Source: Leguminivora glycinivorella (lineage: Eukaryota; Arthropoda; Insecta; Lepidoptera; Tortricidae). Taken from it: a stretch of DNA of 64,000 nucleotides. Shown in pieces: positions 1 through 12,600 of this stretch; within the stretch, counting starts at the first letter, position 1, and each line of letters starts with the position of its first letter. Position numbers and translations under genes: made by a program. The notes beneath the pieces are model-generated. The model ran no database searches and was not told the origin of the DNA. It was given only the letters and a program-made list of their open reading frames with translations. Location: positions 5,037,549 through 5,101,548 of the forward strand of contig NC_062990.1 in assembly GCF_023078275.1 (NCBI RefSeq), in the 5' to 3' direction.

Positions 1-719
1 GTTTAGAACAGTTTTTGTTAAATATTACACACATTAAATAATTTTAGAAATTTCGCATTAAAAGGGACAGCAACTGCTATTATAGAACAAAATAACCTGT
101 ATAACGGAATCTCAAATGCTACTATAGCATAAATTGATACTATAATAGCGTTACTGTGTCCTCTATGTCAACAAATTAGCACAATAGTCATCATTACATC
201 ACCATTATAGACCTTAAACGTCACGGATGATACTGCTATAGGCCTATTATATCACTAAATGGCTGCATAATTGCGCCAAATCGGCTCTACAGTACCAATA
301 TAGACTATTTATAGGACCATTTAGTGTGATTTAATTTGGTATCCTCGACCACTATAGGACCAGAAATTGTTACTTGAGAGGAACTATAAAAAGCACACAA
401 AATTTCATCCCCATCGGTTCAGCCGTTTAGGAAGAGGAGGTAACTAACACACAAGCATGTCAATGATATTTAACAAATTCCTTATTCAATACAAATACTT
501 CGATATATGTTTATAGAACTATATTAATAAAATATAAATATATTATACAATACCAAGAAAACATTTTTTCACGATTAAATTCAATTTATGACCCATTTTA
601 TTACAATATTTATTTATACCCACCCATTAGGGTAGAAAAGGTAAATATCGGGTAGATTGGGTAAATACCCGGTAAATACCCGATATCTACCCCGGGTATT
701 TTCCCGCCGCCCATCTCTA

Positions 720-893
720 ATACTAATATTATAAATGGGAAAGTGCGTGTGCCTGTTTGTTTGTCAGTCTTTCACGGCCAAACGCGACGAATTGCCGTAA
801 TTTTTTAAGTGGAGATAGTTGAAGGGATGGAGAGTGACACAGGCTACTTTTTGTCTCTTTCTAACGCGAGCGAAGCCGCGGGCAAAAGCTAGT
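720..893. repeat. Dispersed repeat ending in GCGGGCAAAAGCTA
   Basis: Starts near TAATATTATAAATGGGAAAG and ends GCGGGCAAAAGCTAG. Other copies are at 22087-22268 (same orientation) and about 18483-18727 (reverse). Confidence 0.7.
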
Positions 894-1760
894 CATAACA
901 TAAAGGCACAAGAAGAGTCCTGCCAGACCTTCCCTAATTTTCTCAAGGATCATTGTGGGATAATGTAGAGTTATCACAGAATATATAATAGTACGAGTTA
1001 TTCTTATTATCGACGCTTAATGTCTGTATAATAACATATACATACATACATACAATCACGCCTGTATCCCATAAAGGGGTAGGCAGAGCACATGAAACTA
1101 CTAAAGCTTCAGTTCAGTGCCACTCTTGGCAAATAAGGGTTGAAAGAAAACGAAACTGTGACATATTAATAACATATGTCTACATATAACAGTCAAAGAC
1201 ACTAGTTTCTTAGAGAAATTAATTGTAATTCACCTAAAGAACCTTTCCTTAAAGTTAACGGAAATCAATAACAACACGTTGTATATTAATATTTTATGCC
1301 ATTATTAAAATTCTGTGCTTTACAAAATGGTAGTCATAAAAATGAAAATTGCGCTTCAAACGAATCATGTAATACTTAAGTACTTACTTACTTACTTCAT
1401 TGTTTCCAAATGACTGATGCTTTTGAAGTAAACAAGTAGTATATACTACATAGATAGGTATACATATTTTACAACGTGGGTTTATTTTGCCGGCTAACAA
1501 ATAACAAACGACAATCAAGTGACAATTTGATCACAAACGAGGTGCACACATTTTTAAGTGATCAACATAAACCTTACGTTCTTTCGATAAGGTTTACAGA
1601 TAGGGATTGTTAGTAGAAATGATGGTACATACAGACAGCGAAGGTCGTTGCAAATACAAAGCGTATCGTGTCATCCTGACTTTAGCGATTTAGTCGTTGT
1701 ATAGACGTTGTGGCGTTGTGGAACTATTTATAGGAAAAACCTATGGATTTTCAAGCATTT

Positions 1761-2077
1761 GGGCCATTTTTTTCAAAGTTGTCCACCCCACTTTTTTGTA
1801 ACATGGGTATTTTTTACGCGATTCATACTCAGAATCGCGAGGCCTTTCGATCCTGATAGGAGAAAAAAAATGTCTTCAGATTTCCATACATTTTTTAGAC
1901 CTTCCATTCCGTTATCGCCATACAAAATGTATGAAAAAATGGTAACAGAATGGGAAAAAACATTTGGACACTTTTTTTCTCCTATTATGATTGAAAGAGC
2001 TCGCGATTCTGAGTGGAAAGCACATAAAAAATTCCATATTAAATAAAAATTGGGGTGGACTTTGAAAAAAATGTCCC
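1761..2077. mobile_element. Palindromic foldback element
   Basis: Almost the whole element is self-complementary. GGGCCATTTTTTTCAAAGTT at the left matches TTTGAAAAAAATGTCCC at the right, and inner blocks such as ATACTCAGAATCGCGA pair with CGCGATTCTGAGT. Opposing ORFs of about 110 codons arise from this symmetry and are not genes. ATTT flanks both ends, a possible target duplication. Confidence 0.75.
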
Positions 2078-2854
2078 ATTTAAGATTTATTGGCTTCTCC
2101 AATTCTCAGGGTTAAGTTGGAGGAACTAAAACGAAGGATATATTTTGTGCATTTGCAAGTTAACTTCTAACGAACACAGTAAAGGGATAAAATTTTAATG
2201 AGTAGACTGATTGCCTTATGGTAAGCGATTATATACTTCTGTCCATAGACAATCACAACACCAAAGGAGTTACATTCTCTCTTTTCTTGAATGTTTGAAG
2301 CCATATCGAAGGGCTAACGTTTGCATGAAAAGGCTGTCTTAATAGGTACCTAGATATTTGTAATGTTATAGGATATTTCATAAAAAACAAGGCTGCGTCT
2401 CACGGATGCAAGCATGATGTCATGATGACTAAAGATCGTGGATAAGGATAATGGTATTATGGAGACCTTGGACACAAACGGCGGGTACTTGGAGGTCGGA
2501 GATGTTTACTAAAGCTTAAGACACATTCCATTCCAATACGGGTAGGTACGGCCAACCAATTTGAAACCTAGGCCACTCTAGAACCCTGTCTCATTGACAC
2601 CGTGTTCTATTTGACATAAAAATCACACTGACGTTGACTGTGTAAAGGTTCTACAGTGGCCTAGGATACAAATTGGTGGACTGTTGTACACTAGGTACAT
2701 ACCTTTATGTATGTATAGGTATATTCTAAACTACAAATATATTTTGTCATCTGTAGCACAGATTATTAATAAGTTACTAACGTAACAGATCCTTCCCTTG
2801 ACCGGAAAACGACAAATACCTACGCTTTATTTTACTAATACCAAAGACCTATAT

Positions 2855-3150
2855 AACTTCGTATAGACAGATAAAAGTCTAAGAAAAAAACGTACCCCAA
2901 AACCATACAGAAAAAGGTACGGTGAGCTAGATGGCGATACACCTTTGGGGTGCGCTCGGCTAGATGGCGCTAATATTAATATTTGACATTTTAAATAAAA
3001 CATATCAAGCTCAGAATATGGGCCAAATTGTCAAAACTGAGGTTCAAAAGTTTTAAGCCTGTGTCGAGAGATGGCAGTCTATGCACTGAGATTACACATT
3101 TTACTTTGACAGTAACTCTCTTGAATACTCGATCCTCTTTGCTAATACTA
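2855..3150. repeat. Dispersed repeat with GGCTAGATGGCGCTAATATT core
   Basis: Shares long blocks with 9935-10240 (CACCTTTGGGG...CGCTCGGCTAGATGGCGC, AGAGATGGCAGTCTATGCAC, ACTTTGACAGTAACTCT). A shorter piece of the same family occurs near 62260-62340. Confidence 0.65.
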
Positions 3151-3202
3151 ATAAGTTACTACGTAAAACTCAGAAGTATCTAATTAACTACAAATTTAAT
3201 TT

Positions 3203-3585
3203 CCACCACACCAACTGGTAAAGGCTTTCTTTGCCATTCGAAAACGAATAGCAAAATTTGCTTTTTATTCACAAGGGGGCAAAGTAATTTCATACAAATT
3301 TTAACTCGATGTCTTAATCTGGCTGCTAGATTTTACCTATAAATGATGATTTTGAATCATAAATATTGAATAAATTGATGGATTTAATTTATTTTCATGT
3401 TTTATAGTCAGTATCTTGTTCGTGTTGGTGTGTGTGTTTCACTCAGTGGCAAAGTTTGTTTAACCTTCGTGCCTTGACTCGCTACGCTCGCGGTTCAATA
3501 TTGGAATCTCTCGCTTGCTCGGGTATCAATATTGGCACGTGCGGTTAAACAACTACTTTGCCCCCTTGTATAACAAATAACTATT
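3203..3585. repeat. Dispersed repeat abutting the PDZ exon acceptor
   Basis: Begins CACACCAACTGGTAAAGG and ends near TTGCCCCCTTGTA. A second diverged copy lies at about 20535-20965, with the same ends and the same internal CGGTTAAACAAC. The 3' end of this copy stops about 20 bp before the splice acceptor of the PDZ exon at 3603. Confidence 0.6.
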
Positions 3586-3603
3586 GTTTCTTTATTGTTC
3601 CAG

Positions 3604-6600
3604 CGAGCCAGAGTTCGGCGAGTGAAGCTCTGGGCGCGCGACTTCACCGGGCTCGGGCTCCGGTGCTCGGGCGGCGCCCGCGATGGCGTGCGGGTGCACT
3701 CGGTGCTGCGGAGCGGCCCGGCCGCCGCCGCCAAGCTGGAGCCCGGTAACATATCACTTTTATATAAAGAAGAGTCGCGGACCTATGACACTACCTTGTG
3801 GCACTCTATAAGGAATAGCAGAGAACCTAAAAGATTACCTTGTGATACTCTTTATAATGCATACTGGACCTGAAACTGTGCCTTGAGGTACATTTCGATC
3901 TAGTGCTTCATAGAGGTACAGCAGACGAGAAACGATACCCAACCAACAGTGTTGCTTTGTAGTACTCTATGACGAATATCAAAAGGCGTTTGATTAGGAT
4001 AGCATAAGCCATAGTTCGTTCGCTGTGGGCGCGCGACTTCACCGGGCTCGGGCTCCGGTGCTCGGGCGGCGCCCGCGACGGTGTGCGGGTGCACTCGGTG
4101 CTGCGGAGCGGCCCGGCCGCCGCCACCAAGCTGGAGCCCGGTAACATATCACTTCTGTACAGAGGAAACTATTGAAAATATCATTTTTACGAGAAACATT
4201 AGCGGCCATAAAATACTACCTTGTGGCACTCTCTATAAGGAATAGTAGCGAACCTGAAGTACTACCTTGAGGTACTCTCTCTATAAAGAATAGTGCGTAG
4301 CCTAAAACGCTACCTTGCGGTACTCTCTACAAAGTATAATAGCGGACCTAAAAGACTACCTTATGGTACTCTCTATAAAGGATAGTAGTTGACCTAAAAG
4401 GCTACCTTGCGTTGCGGTACTCCATATAATGAATAGTAGGGCCTGAAACGCCGCCTTGCGATACACCAACTATGTATGATAAGAAATACATGAGTATTTC
4501 GGTGTTTCGGACTGCATAAGGGCCCGCGCAGACGGGCGACAAAGTCGCTCGACGACTTTTTTGTCTCTGTCGTCACTCCTTGTGACAATTTCCAAGGTGC
4601 GCACACGGGAACGACAGCGACGCAACCACAGACTACTAAGAAGATACTACGGACGCAACTTTTTCTTTTTTCATGAAAAAAAATTTTTGGTACTTCAGAA
4701 TGAGTGTTTAAAAGTTTTGATGAACTGGTTAGAATTTTACAACCCGGCATCGTTTTTCTCAATATAACCGGCGACTATTTTGTCGCCGTGTGCGCACTTG
4801 CATTGAAACCAATAGGGAAGGAGACAGTTGCATCGCAGGCTTGTCGCCGAACCCGCAGACAAAAAAGTTGCGTCGCAACGTGTGCGCATTTTCATCATCG
4901 ATCTAAACTACCTAGATGCACCATCACGGCTTAGAATGTGTCCGCAGCAAATTGTGCTTGAAAATGTTCTAAGCACAATTGGGCGGTCAGTAGCGCTTCA
5001 TCCGCCGTGTCGGCAACATGCCTAAGTGCTCCGTAAAAAAGTGCAAAAATAACACCTTATATACGTTGAAAAAGGATGACGTATCGTATTTCCGGTAAGT
5101 AATTGTTAATAATTTTATAATGTTATGCATTTGTGGTCAAAATGGCTTCCTAACTTACAAAAAACATTTATTTTCTAGAATAATTAAAGTAAATTCTTTG
5201 ATTTGGTCTTACGCAGTTTGTCTCTTTCTCTCGCGCTATACTAGTAATGAGCGGACGGCGACAAAAGATGGATGAAGTGGAACATAGTTAAAAATGGAAT
5301 GATGGAGTCGCTAATTTATATTTTTTGTAAAAGAAGCCTATTTCATATTAATAATGTATGTATTTATTTATTATTATGGACCAATAAGTCTGAAATAAAT
5401 GATTTCAATTCAATAATATTAATACATATCTTATAAATTACTTTAATTATAAAAAGAAACAACCCGGGAATAGCAAATTCGTTTTTAAGTAATAAAAAAG
5501 CTTTTTATTCCAGATTCCCAAAACAAGACGTTGAAAGGGAAAAATGGCGCAAGATTATAGCTGAGGAGCGGAGAGAAGATTTACCCAAACAAAGCTTTGA
5601 AAGAAATTACGTAGAATAATAAATTAATGTCATCGTTCAATTCTTCTTTGTTTTAATAGCTACTTAATTCATATTCTCCAAGTGCACCCTCACACACACC
5701 ACATACAATCCCTCAACTGTTTACCTTCACATAATCGCTACACATACACTCACTACACGCACACACACACACACATATGTTATATATATACATACCTACA
5801 CACACACACACACCTCAGTTGACTCTATTTAATAATGCAAACATTGCAAAACGTGGAGATATTAATCAGTTCAGTTGCAATTGTCCCCCAGTCCAAATTG
5901 TCCCGCCGTACCTTATATATTTTTTTGTTTGAGATAATATCAATAAAAATATCGTACAGTAAAAACTCATTTTTTTTCGCTTAAAATACGCAACATCTCG
6001 AAAAATGTTATACCAAACGTTTTGTTCCTTAAGAAATTTTCTATCTAATAGGATTTTTTAAAACAGTTTTTCGCAAAAATACCGCAAATTTCCTCATTCT
6101 CGCCTTTCATCTCATAGCGCGACTCCCATGATGCCTCTGTCCATCCTCGTTCCCAATGTAAAAATGGCGTTTAGATTGTTGCAGCGCAAACGAAATTAAA
6201 CTTAAGTTGGTTGCAATAAGACGTAGATTTTTTTAAAAATATGCACACCTGCGATCTGCGGTAATAAAATTTTATGGCTTTCGCGATGATCACATTCATT
6301 AATGTCATAACCGCCAATTGCTTGCATTTGAAATTGAACTTTAAGTACTAAGAAATAACGTTGTTTTTGTAAAAAAATGAAAGTAGTTTTTACTACATTG
6401 CGAAGTTTTCGTTTGTCAACTGGACGCACACATTTGCAACTAAGCGATCGGACACTTTTGAGCATCGATCTAAACTACCTAGATGCACCATCACGGCTTA
6501 GAATGTGTCCGCAGCAAATTGTGCTTGAAAATGTTCTAAGCACAATTGGGCGGTCAGTAGCGCTTCATCCGCCGTGTCGGCAACATGCCTAAGTGCTCCG

Positions 6601-9600
6601 TAAAAAAGTGCAAAAATAACACCTTATATACGTTGAAAAAGGATGACGTATCGTATTTCCGGTAAGTAATTGTTAATAATTTTATAATGTTATGCATTTG
6701 TGGTCAAAATGGCTTCCTAACTTACAAAAAACATTTATTTTCTAGAATAATTAAAGTAAATTCTTTGATTTGGTCTTACGCAGTTTGTCTCTTTCTCTCG
6801 CGCTATACTAGTAATGAGCGGACGGCGACAAAAGATGGATGAAGTGGAACATAGTTAAAAATGGAATGATGGAGTCGCTAATTTATATTTTTTGTAAAAG
6901 AAGCCTATTTCATATTAATAATGTATGTATTTATTTATTATTATGGACCAATAAGTCTGAAATAAATGATTTCAATTCAATAATATTAATACATATCTTA
7001 TAAATTACTTTAATTATAAAAAGAAACAACCCGGGAATAGCAAATTCGTTTTTAAGTAATAAAAAAGCTTTTTATTCCAGATTCCCAAAACAAGACGTTG
7101 AAAGGGAAAAATGGCGCAAGATTATAGCTGAGGAGCGGAGAGAAGATTTACCCAAACAAAGCTTTGAAAGAAATTACGTAGAATAATAAATTAATGTCAT
7201 CGTTCAATTCTTCTTTGTTTTAATAGCTACTTAATTCATATTCTCCAAGTGCACCCTCACACACACCACATACAATCCCTCAACTGTTTACCTTCACATA
7301 ATCGCTACACATACACTCACTACACGCACACACACACACACATATGTTATATATATACATACCTACACACACACACACACCTCAGTTGACTCTATTTAAT
7401 AATGCAAACATTGCAAAACGTGGAGATATTAATCAGTTCAGTTGCAATTGTCCCCCAGTCCAAATTGTCCCGCCGTACCTTATATATTTTTTTGTTTGAG
7501 ATAATATCAATAAAAATATCGTACAGTAAAAACTCATTTTTTTTCGCTTAAAATACGCAACATCTCGAAAAATGTTATACCAAACGTTTTGTTCCTTAAG
7601 AAATTTTCTATCTAATAGGATTTTTTAAAACAGTTTTTCGCAAAAATACCGCAAATTTCCTCATTCTCGCCTTTCATCTCATAGCGCGACTCCCATGATG
7701 CCTCTGTCCATCCTCGTTCCCAATGTAAAAATGGCGTTTAGATTGTTGCAGCGCAAACGAAATTAAACTTAAGTTGGTTGCAATAAGACGTAGATTTTTT
7801 TAAAAATATGCACACCTGCGATCTGCGGTAATAAAATTTTATGGCTTTCGCGATGATCACATTCATTAATGTCATAACCGCCAATTGCTTGCATTTGAAA
7901 TTGAACTTTAAGTACTAAGAAATAACGTTGTTTTTGTAAAAAAATGAAAGTAGTTTTTACTACATTGCGAAGTTTTCGTTTGTCAACTGGACGCACACAT
8001 TTGCAACTAAGCGATCGGACACTTTTGAGTGCCGAATTTGTAGGTGATAGTGTATCTAGAGAAGTTTAAATCGATGATTTTCATACTAGCCCATAGACCG
8101 ATCGCCGCAGACAAAAAACTTGCGTCGCCCGTCTGCACGGGCGTCCAAGAGCCCAAAAGAAAATTGAGAAATGCCTTGTGGCATTCTCTATGTAGTATGT
8201 CAAAAAGCGTTTGACTAGGATACCATAAGCCATAGTTCGATCACTTTTATAAAGAGAAGAGTAGCGGACTTAAGACACTACCTTGTGGGACTATGATTAG
8301 TAGCATAGTAGCGGACCTAAAAGCCTACCTTGTGGAACTCTCTATAAAGAATAAGAGCAGACCTAAAAGACTACTTTGCAGTACTCTCTATAAAGCATAG
8401 TAGGTGACCTAACAGGCTGCCTCGCGGTACTCCCTATAAATAAAAGTTGAGGGACTAAAACTAGTGTAGTGTTTGGCGTAGCTGCTGCGAAGAAGAATCG
8501 CTGCTAAACTGGAAACATGACAAATAGCATCGTATGCTCAAGCAAGCTCGTTGGCTTCATGTAGTCTCAATAGGACCGAAGGAACAGTGGCTTGCAATAG
8601 TTGCAATACTCTACACATCCTCGACATATTTTACTCAGCAATATCAGTATCAAACCATTAACTCAAAACTATGTTTCCTTCTTTCCAGGTGACAAAATCA
8701 AGAGCATCAAAATAGAATTCTCCGGAACTCCACTAGAAGATGCTTTGGCGATCCTGTCCCTTGCATCTCCATACCCTGTGGAGTTGGAGGTGGTCGAGGG
8801 GGGGAGGGTCAGCGGCGCGGGGAGGGGGGTACGCCATCCGTTGCTGAAGAGGGCTGGGTCCACTGGAGATGTTAACACGGTGAGTTGTGTCAAAGATGTT
8901 TTGTTATATCGTCACTACTTTGAAAAAATCACGTATCTCGCGCTGCTCCTCAAATTTAAAACGAAGTAAGTCTATATGCATTCCATACATACTTACTACA
9001 ATTTTCTTTTCATTAACAGACCAAGATACAAGTTTTTTTAAAAGTAGTGACGATATTTTGATGCAGTTCCCGTTAGAAGAAATTTAAACCCTATTTGAAC
9101 TGGGTTTTAAGGGCCAAAAATAAAGACTGCTTTGCCTTTATGGCGGCTGTATAGCCACACCTCAGATCACAAGTTTAAATTGTACCCTTGATTTGATTGT
9201 TGAAGCATATTGTGCTGCCATAACTGTTGCAGATGTAATTTTTTATGTCATCTGCATACAAGAATAGGTAGTTCCTTATTGCTAGGTATAATACCATCTA
9301 CATTAGATCTGTGGATCTAATAATATGTTGATAATATTGTTTCAAAGGAGTTTTGATAATTGGTATGAAGAATTGAGAGTTGGTATGAAGAATTTCACCA
9401 CCCCCTTTCTTCCCGTGGGTGTCGTAGAAGGCGACTATGGGATATGGGTTAAATTGTGGCGTAGGCGAGAGGCTGGCAACCTGTCACTGCAATGTCACAG
9501 TTTCGTTTTCTTGCAACCCCTTATTTGCCAAGAGTGGCACTGAAGCTTTAGTAGTTTCATGTGTTCTGCCTACCCCTTTATGGGATACAGGCGTGATTGT

Positions 9601-12600
9601 ATGTATGGTATGAAGAATTTGTCTATGAATCTCAGACTTCATCCTTCTACTAGCAATGCTCTGAACCAAGCATTCAAATTGTTGTGAAATCTTCATCGAA
9701 CGAACAGAAAAACACTAGCTCTTTTTTCCCATGGCAAAAAATGTCGGTGAAACCCTAGATTCCAGGTCATCCCGGAAAGCGAGAGTTCTCTTGTCGATAG
9801 ATAATTGGCCGTAGACTCGCGAGGAAAGTGTATTGTTCGTGGCTTTCTACGCTTTTTTACGATTACATGGGGTTTTCTAATACAATCCGGGGAGCATCAA
9901 AAAGCACTTGACTTAGATTTTAGTGTCTTACTTAAAGCAAAGACATGTGTAACTCCGTATAAACGGATACAATCTAAGAAAAGAACGTACCTCAAATCCA
10001 TAATAGCAAAAGGTACGGTGGCCTAGAAGGCGTTACACCTTTGGGGAACGCTCGGCTAGATGGCGCTAATATTAATATTTGACATTTTCACACATAACAA
10101 GTTAACAATATGGGTCAAATTGTCAAAACTGATGTTCAAAAGTTTTAAGCTTGTCTCGAGAGATGGCAGTCTATGCACTGTGATTACACATTTTACTTTG
10201 ACAGTAACTCTATAATACTTGATCCTCTTTGCTTGAAGTTTGTCAAGGCACTTCCGTCACTAGAAAAGACGTGGCATACCTATTTAAAAAATGTAAGCGC
10301 GGATGTACCTTTTTAAAGTTTGGGGTCCCGTCCCATTTGAATGTTTTATTTACCTTCTCATTGTAGTCCTGATTTGTATTGCCTTAATACATGATTAAAT
10401 GATGTACATCATACGTATGATTTAATAACTTTTTTACACTCACGTAAAGTAAAGAAAATGTCTCAGATTACACAGTCTACACAGATCACAGGTAATTGAT
10501 GAGCGAAAAATATATCTAAGATACTTTTTTCATGGTAGTTTCAAAATACAGTTTAATAGTAGGTACCAACTTTACTTTGCGAAGCAAGTCGAAATTTGTC
10601 AAGATTTTTTTTTGGCAAAACCCCCGACCGCGACATAGTAGACCGATTTTCATGAAACATGGCTAAGAACACTCCCGACCGACTTACTCAGCTTTCAGAC
10701 AAAAAAACTAAATCCAAATCGGTTCATCCGTTCGGGAGCTACGATGCTACAGACAGACTCACACACAGACAGACAGACAAACAGACAGACACACACACAG
10801 ACAGACAAACAGACAGACAGACACACACAGACAGACACGTCAAACTTATAACACCCCGTCGTTTTTGCGTCGGGGGTTAAAAAATAGGTACTGTCACATG
10901 TTGTCATCTAAATCAGATTTGGTTAATCATCATCAGTTCATCTAATTAGGTTTGGTTTGGTCAATAAACAGATTTGGTTAAGTGGAGACTTTCTACCTAG
11001 ACATCAGTTTCATACCCCTTTACTGACGTAACTCCAATGACATTTAAAACACTAAATATTCATATCACATTTCTATTGCTTTTTCGTCCGATGTTATGAC
11101 TTTCCAATACCATACAACCCAGACCCATACTAATTTAAAATAACTACTGAATGAGAGATCAATTGTAACTGGTTAAAAATTAACCTTCTATTATTGAAAC
11201 GTCATAATGTTAACAAGAAGATAATATAAATACAACTTTTTGTTTAGTAGATAAGGTTGACTGTAGGCTTGATGTGCAAGTTATTATAGATTTGAACAAT
11301 GACTGTTTTCCATACCAGAGACAATATAATACGTTTTGGAATGTTCATTGTTCGAAGGATGTGTCTGTTGACTTTGATCTGGAATGATACTGTGTTACAG
11401 TTTGTTTATAGTTTGTTTGTATAGTACATTTGATGGTATCGTGTGATGTTTGTAAATATTTCAGGAGAGCTATGACTTGTGAGAATATTGTAAACTAACA
11501 ATCCTAAAATGATTTACTTGGCTTAGTTTGTTAACCTTATTTTTGGTTTATAAACTGGATAGATTAGAAAACTTTTTATACTTATATAATATAGCACTTG
11601 TGTATGCATGTGCAATTGTGCATATGATTATTTGACTGTCCGTTGTGCGCAGTATTACATGATATTAAAATCAACAACTACTTATAAATAAACGTCCTTT
11701 ACTTATAGAAGTTTCATACTGAATGTTTTTATTGACTTACAACTCCTGGCTGATGATTGAACTGTCTCTACAAAATCTGTTTGAAAATATCGCAAACCTA
11801 ACGAAAAACTTGTAATATTTATGATCTAATCATTTTTCTTTTAATTACAGCTCGAGAAGGAAGGCAAGCTCCTCCACCCACCGCAGTCCCCCAACGCGTC
11901 TCACTCCAACAATTCCACGTTAGAGACCAAGCACAAGGGCATCAAGAAGATAATCACAGAAAAGATCGTCCCCACCACCCTGGAACGAAACAAGAAAGAG
12001 AAGAAAGAACTCCCCACAACGCTAGAAAGAGAGAACGAGAAGAACATCAAACTGAATAAGAATAGATATTCAGATGTAGCTCAGGCTACTGCCAAACCTG
12101 TCGATTATAAACCTGAAAAGAACAAGGTAAGGCATTCAACTAGCGATGTCATTATACAAGCAGAAAACGGGACGGCTAATCTAGAACACGCGGAAGTGCA
12201 GAAGAGAGAGTATGATCCTAAAAGAGGTATGAAATTCGGAATAAGAGTATTGCCGCCAAATGTGCCAGATGATGGAGTCTTAAAACAGAAGAATGTCGAA
12301 AATGGCGTCGTAGCGCAGAAAGTTGAGAAGAAAGCTGTGGATGAACCAGATAAACCTGAACCGCAAAGGCAAGCGCCGGTTTCACATAAACTGGAAAGTG
12401 AGACAGAAGTTAAGAAACCTGTAGTTGCTAAAAGAAGAGAAAAGATGGCACCCCCTATTCCCAATGCTAGAGTTAAACCAGAAGATTTAAATACAAGTGC
12501 TGATTCTAAGACGTCTGACAATGCGCCGACTGCTTTTGCTAGAACTGATCTGAACTCAAGTGGCATTAAGCGGGATGAAAATGGTATACCACAAGAATTA

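Larger units (their letters stand above)
1..3603. other. Repeat-rich DNA left of the PDZ exon
   Basis: No credible coding exon on either strand. It holds a dispersed repeat at 720-893, a LINE-like fragment at 1060-1165 (same family as 9380-9600, 21160-21360 and 39375-39500), a foldback element at 1761-2077, a dispersed repeat at 2855-3150, and the repeat at 3203-3585. Stretches between them show nothing I recognise. Upstream exons of the PDZ gene may be short or lie outside the window. Confidence 0.6.
4520..8142. mobile_element. Non-autonomous DNA transposon carrying a THAP fragment, core duplicated
   Basis: The ends are inverted: GCAGACGGGCGAC at about 4526 matches the reverse complement of GTCGCCCGTCTGC near 8127, with related copies of the end sequence (CCGCAGACAAAAAA) inside at 4853 and 8107. 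The interior holds two direct copies of a 1567 bp segment. Each has a two-exon frame for the first half of a THAP zinc finger, and no full transposase is present. I could not identify a clean target-site duplication. THAP domains are typical of P-element-type transposases, which suggests that superfamily. Confidence 0.65.

Noticed and set aside
1708..2102. Opposed ORFs of about 110 codons on both strands
   Set aside because: They come from the palindromic foldback element at 1761-2077, with no codon bias or domain.
8601..8969. ORF of 122 codons with its own ATG containing the second PDZ exon
   Set aside because: The ATG part is intron; the acceptor at 8688 and donor at 8879 define the real exon, and the flanking codons have no PDZ similarity.
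10748..10838. Regularly spaced short repeats (ACAG/ACAC) that could suggest an array
   Set aside because: A simple microsatellite inside a MITE, with no spacers.
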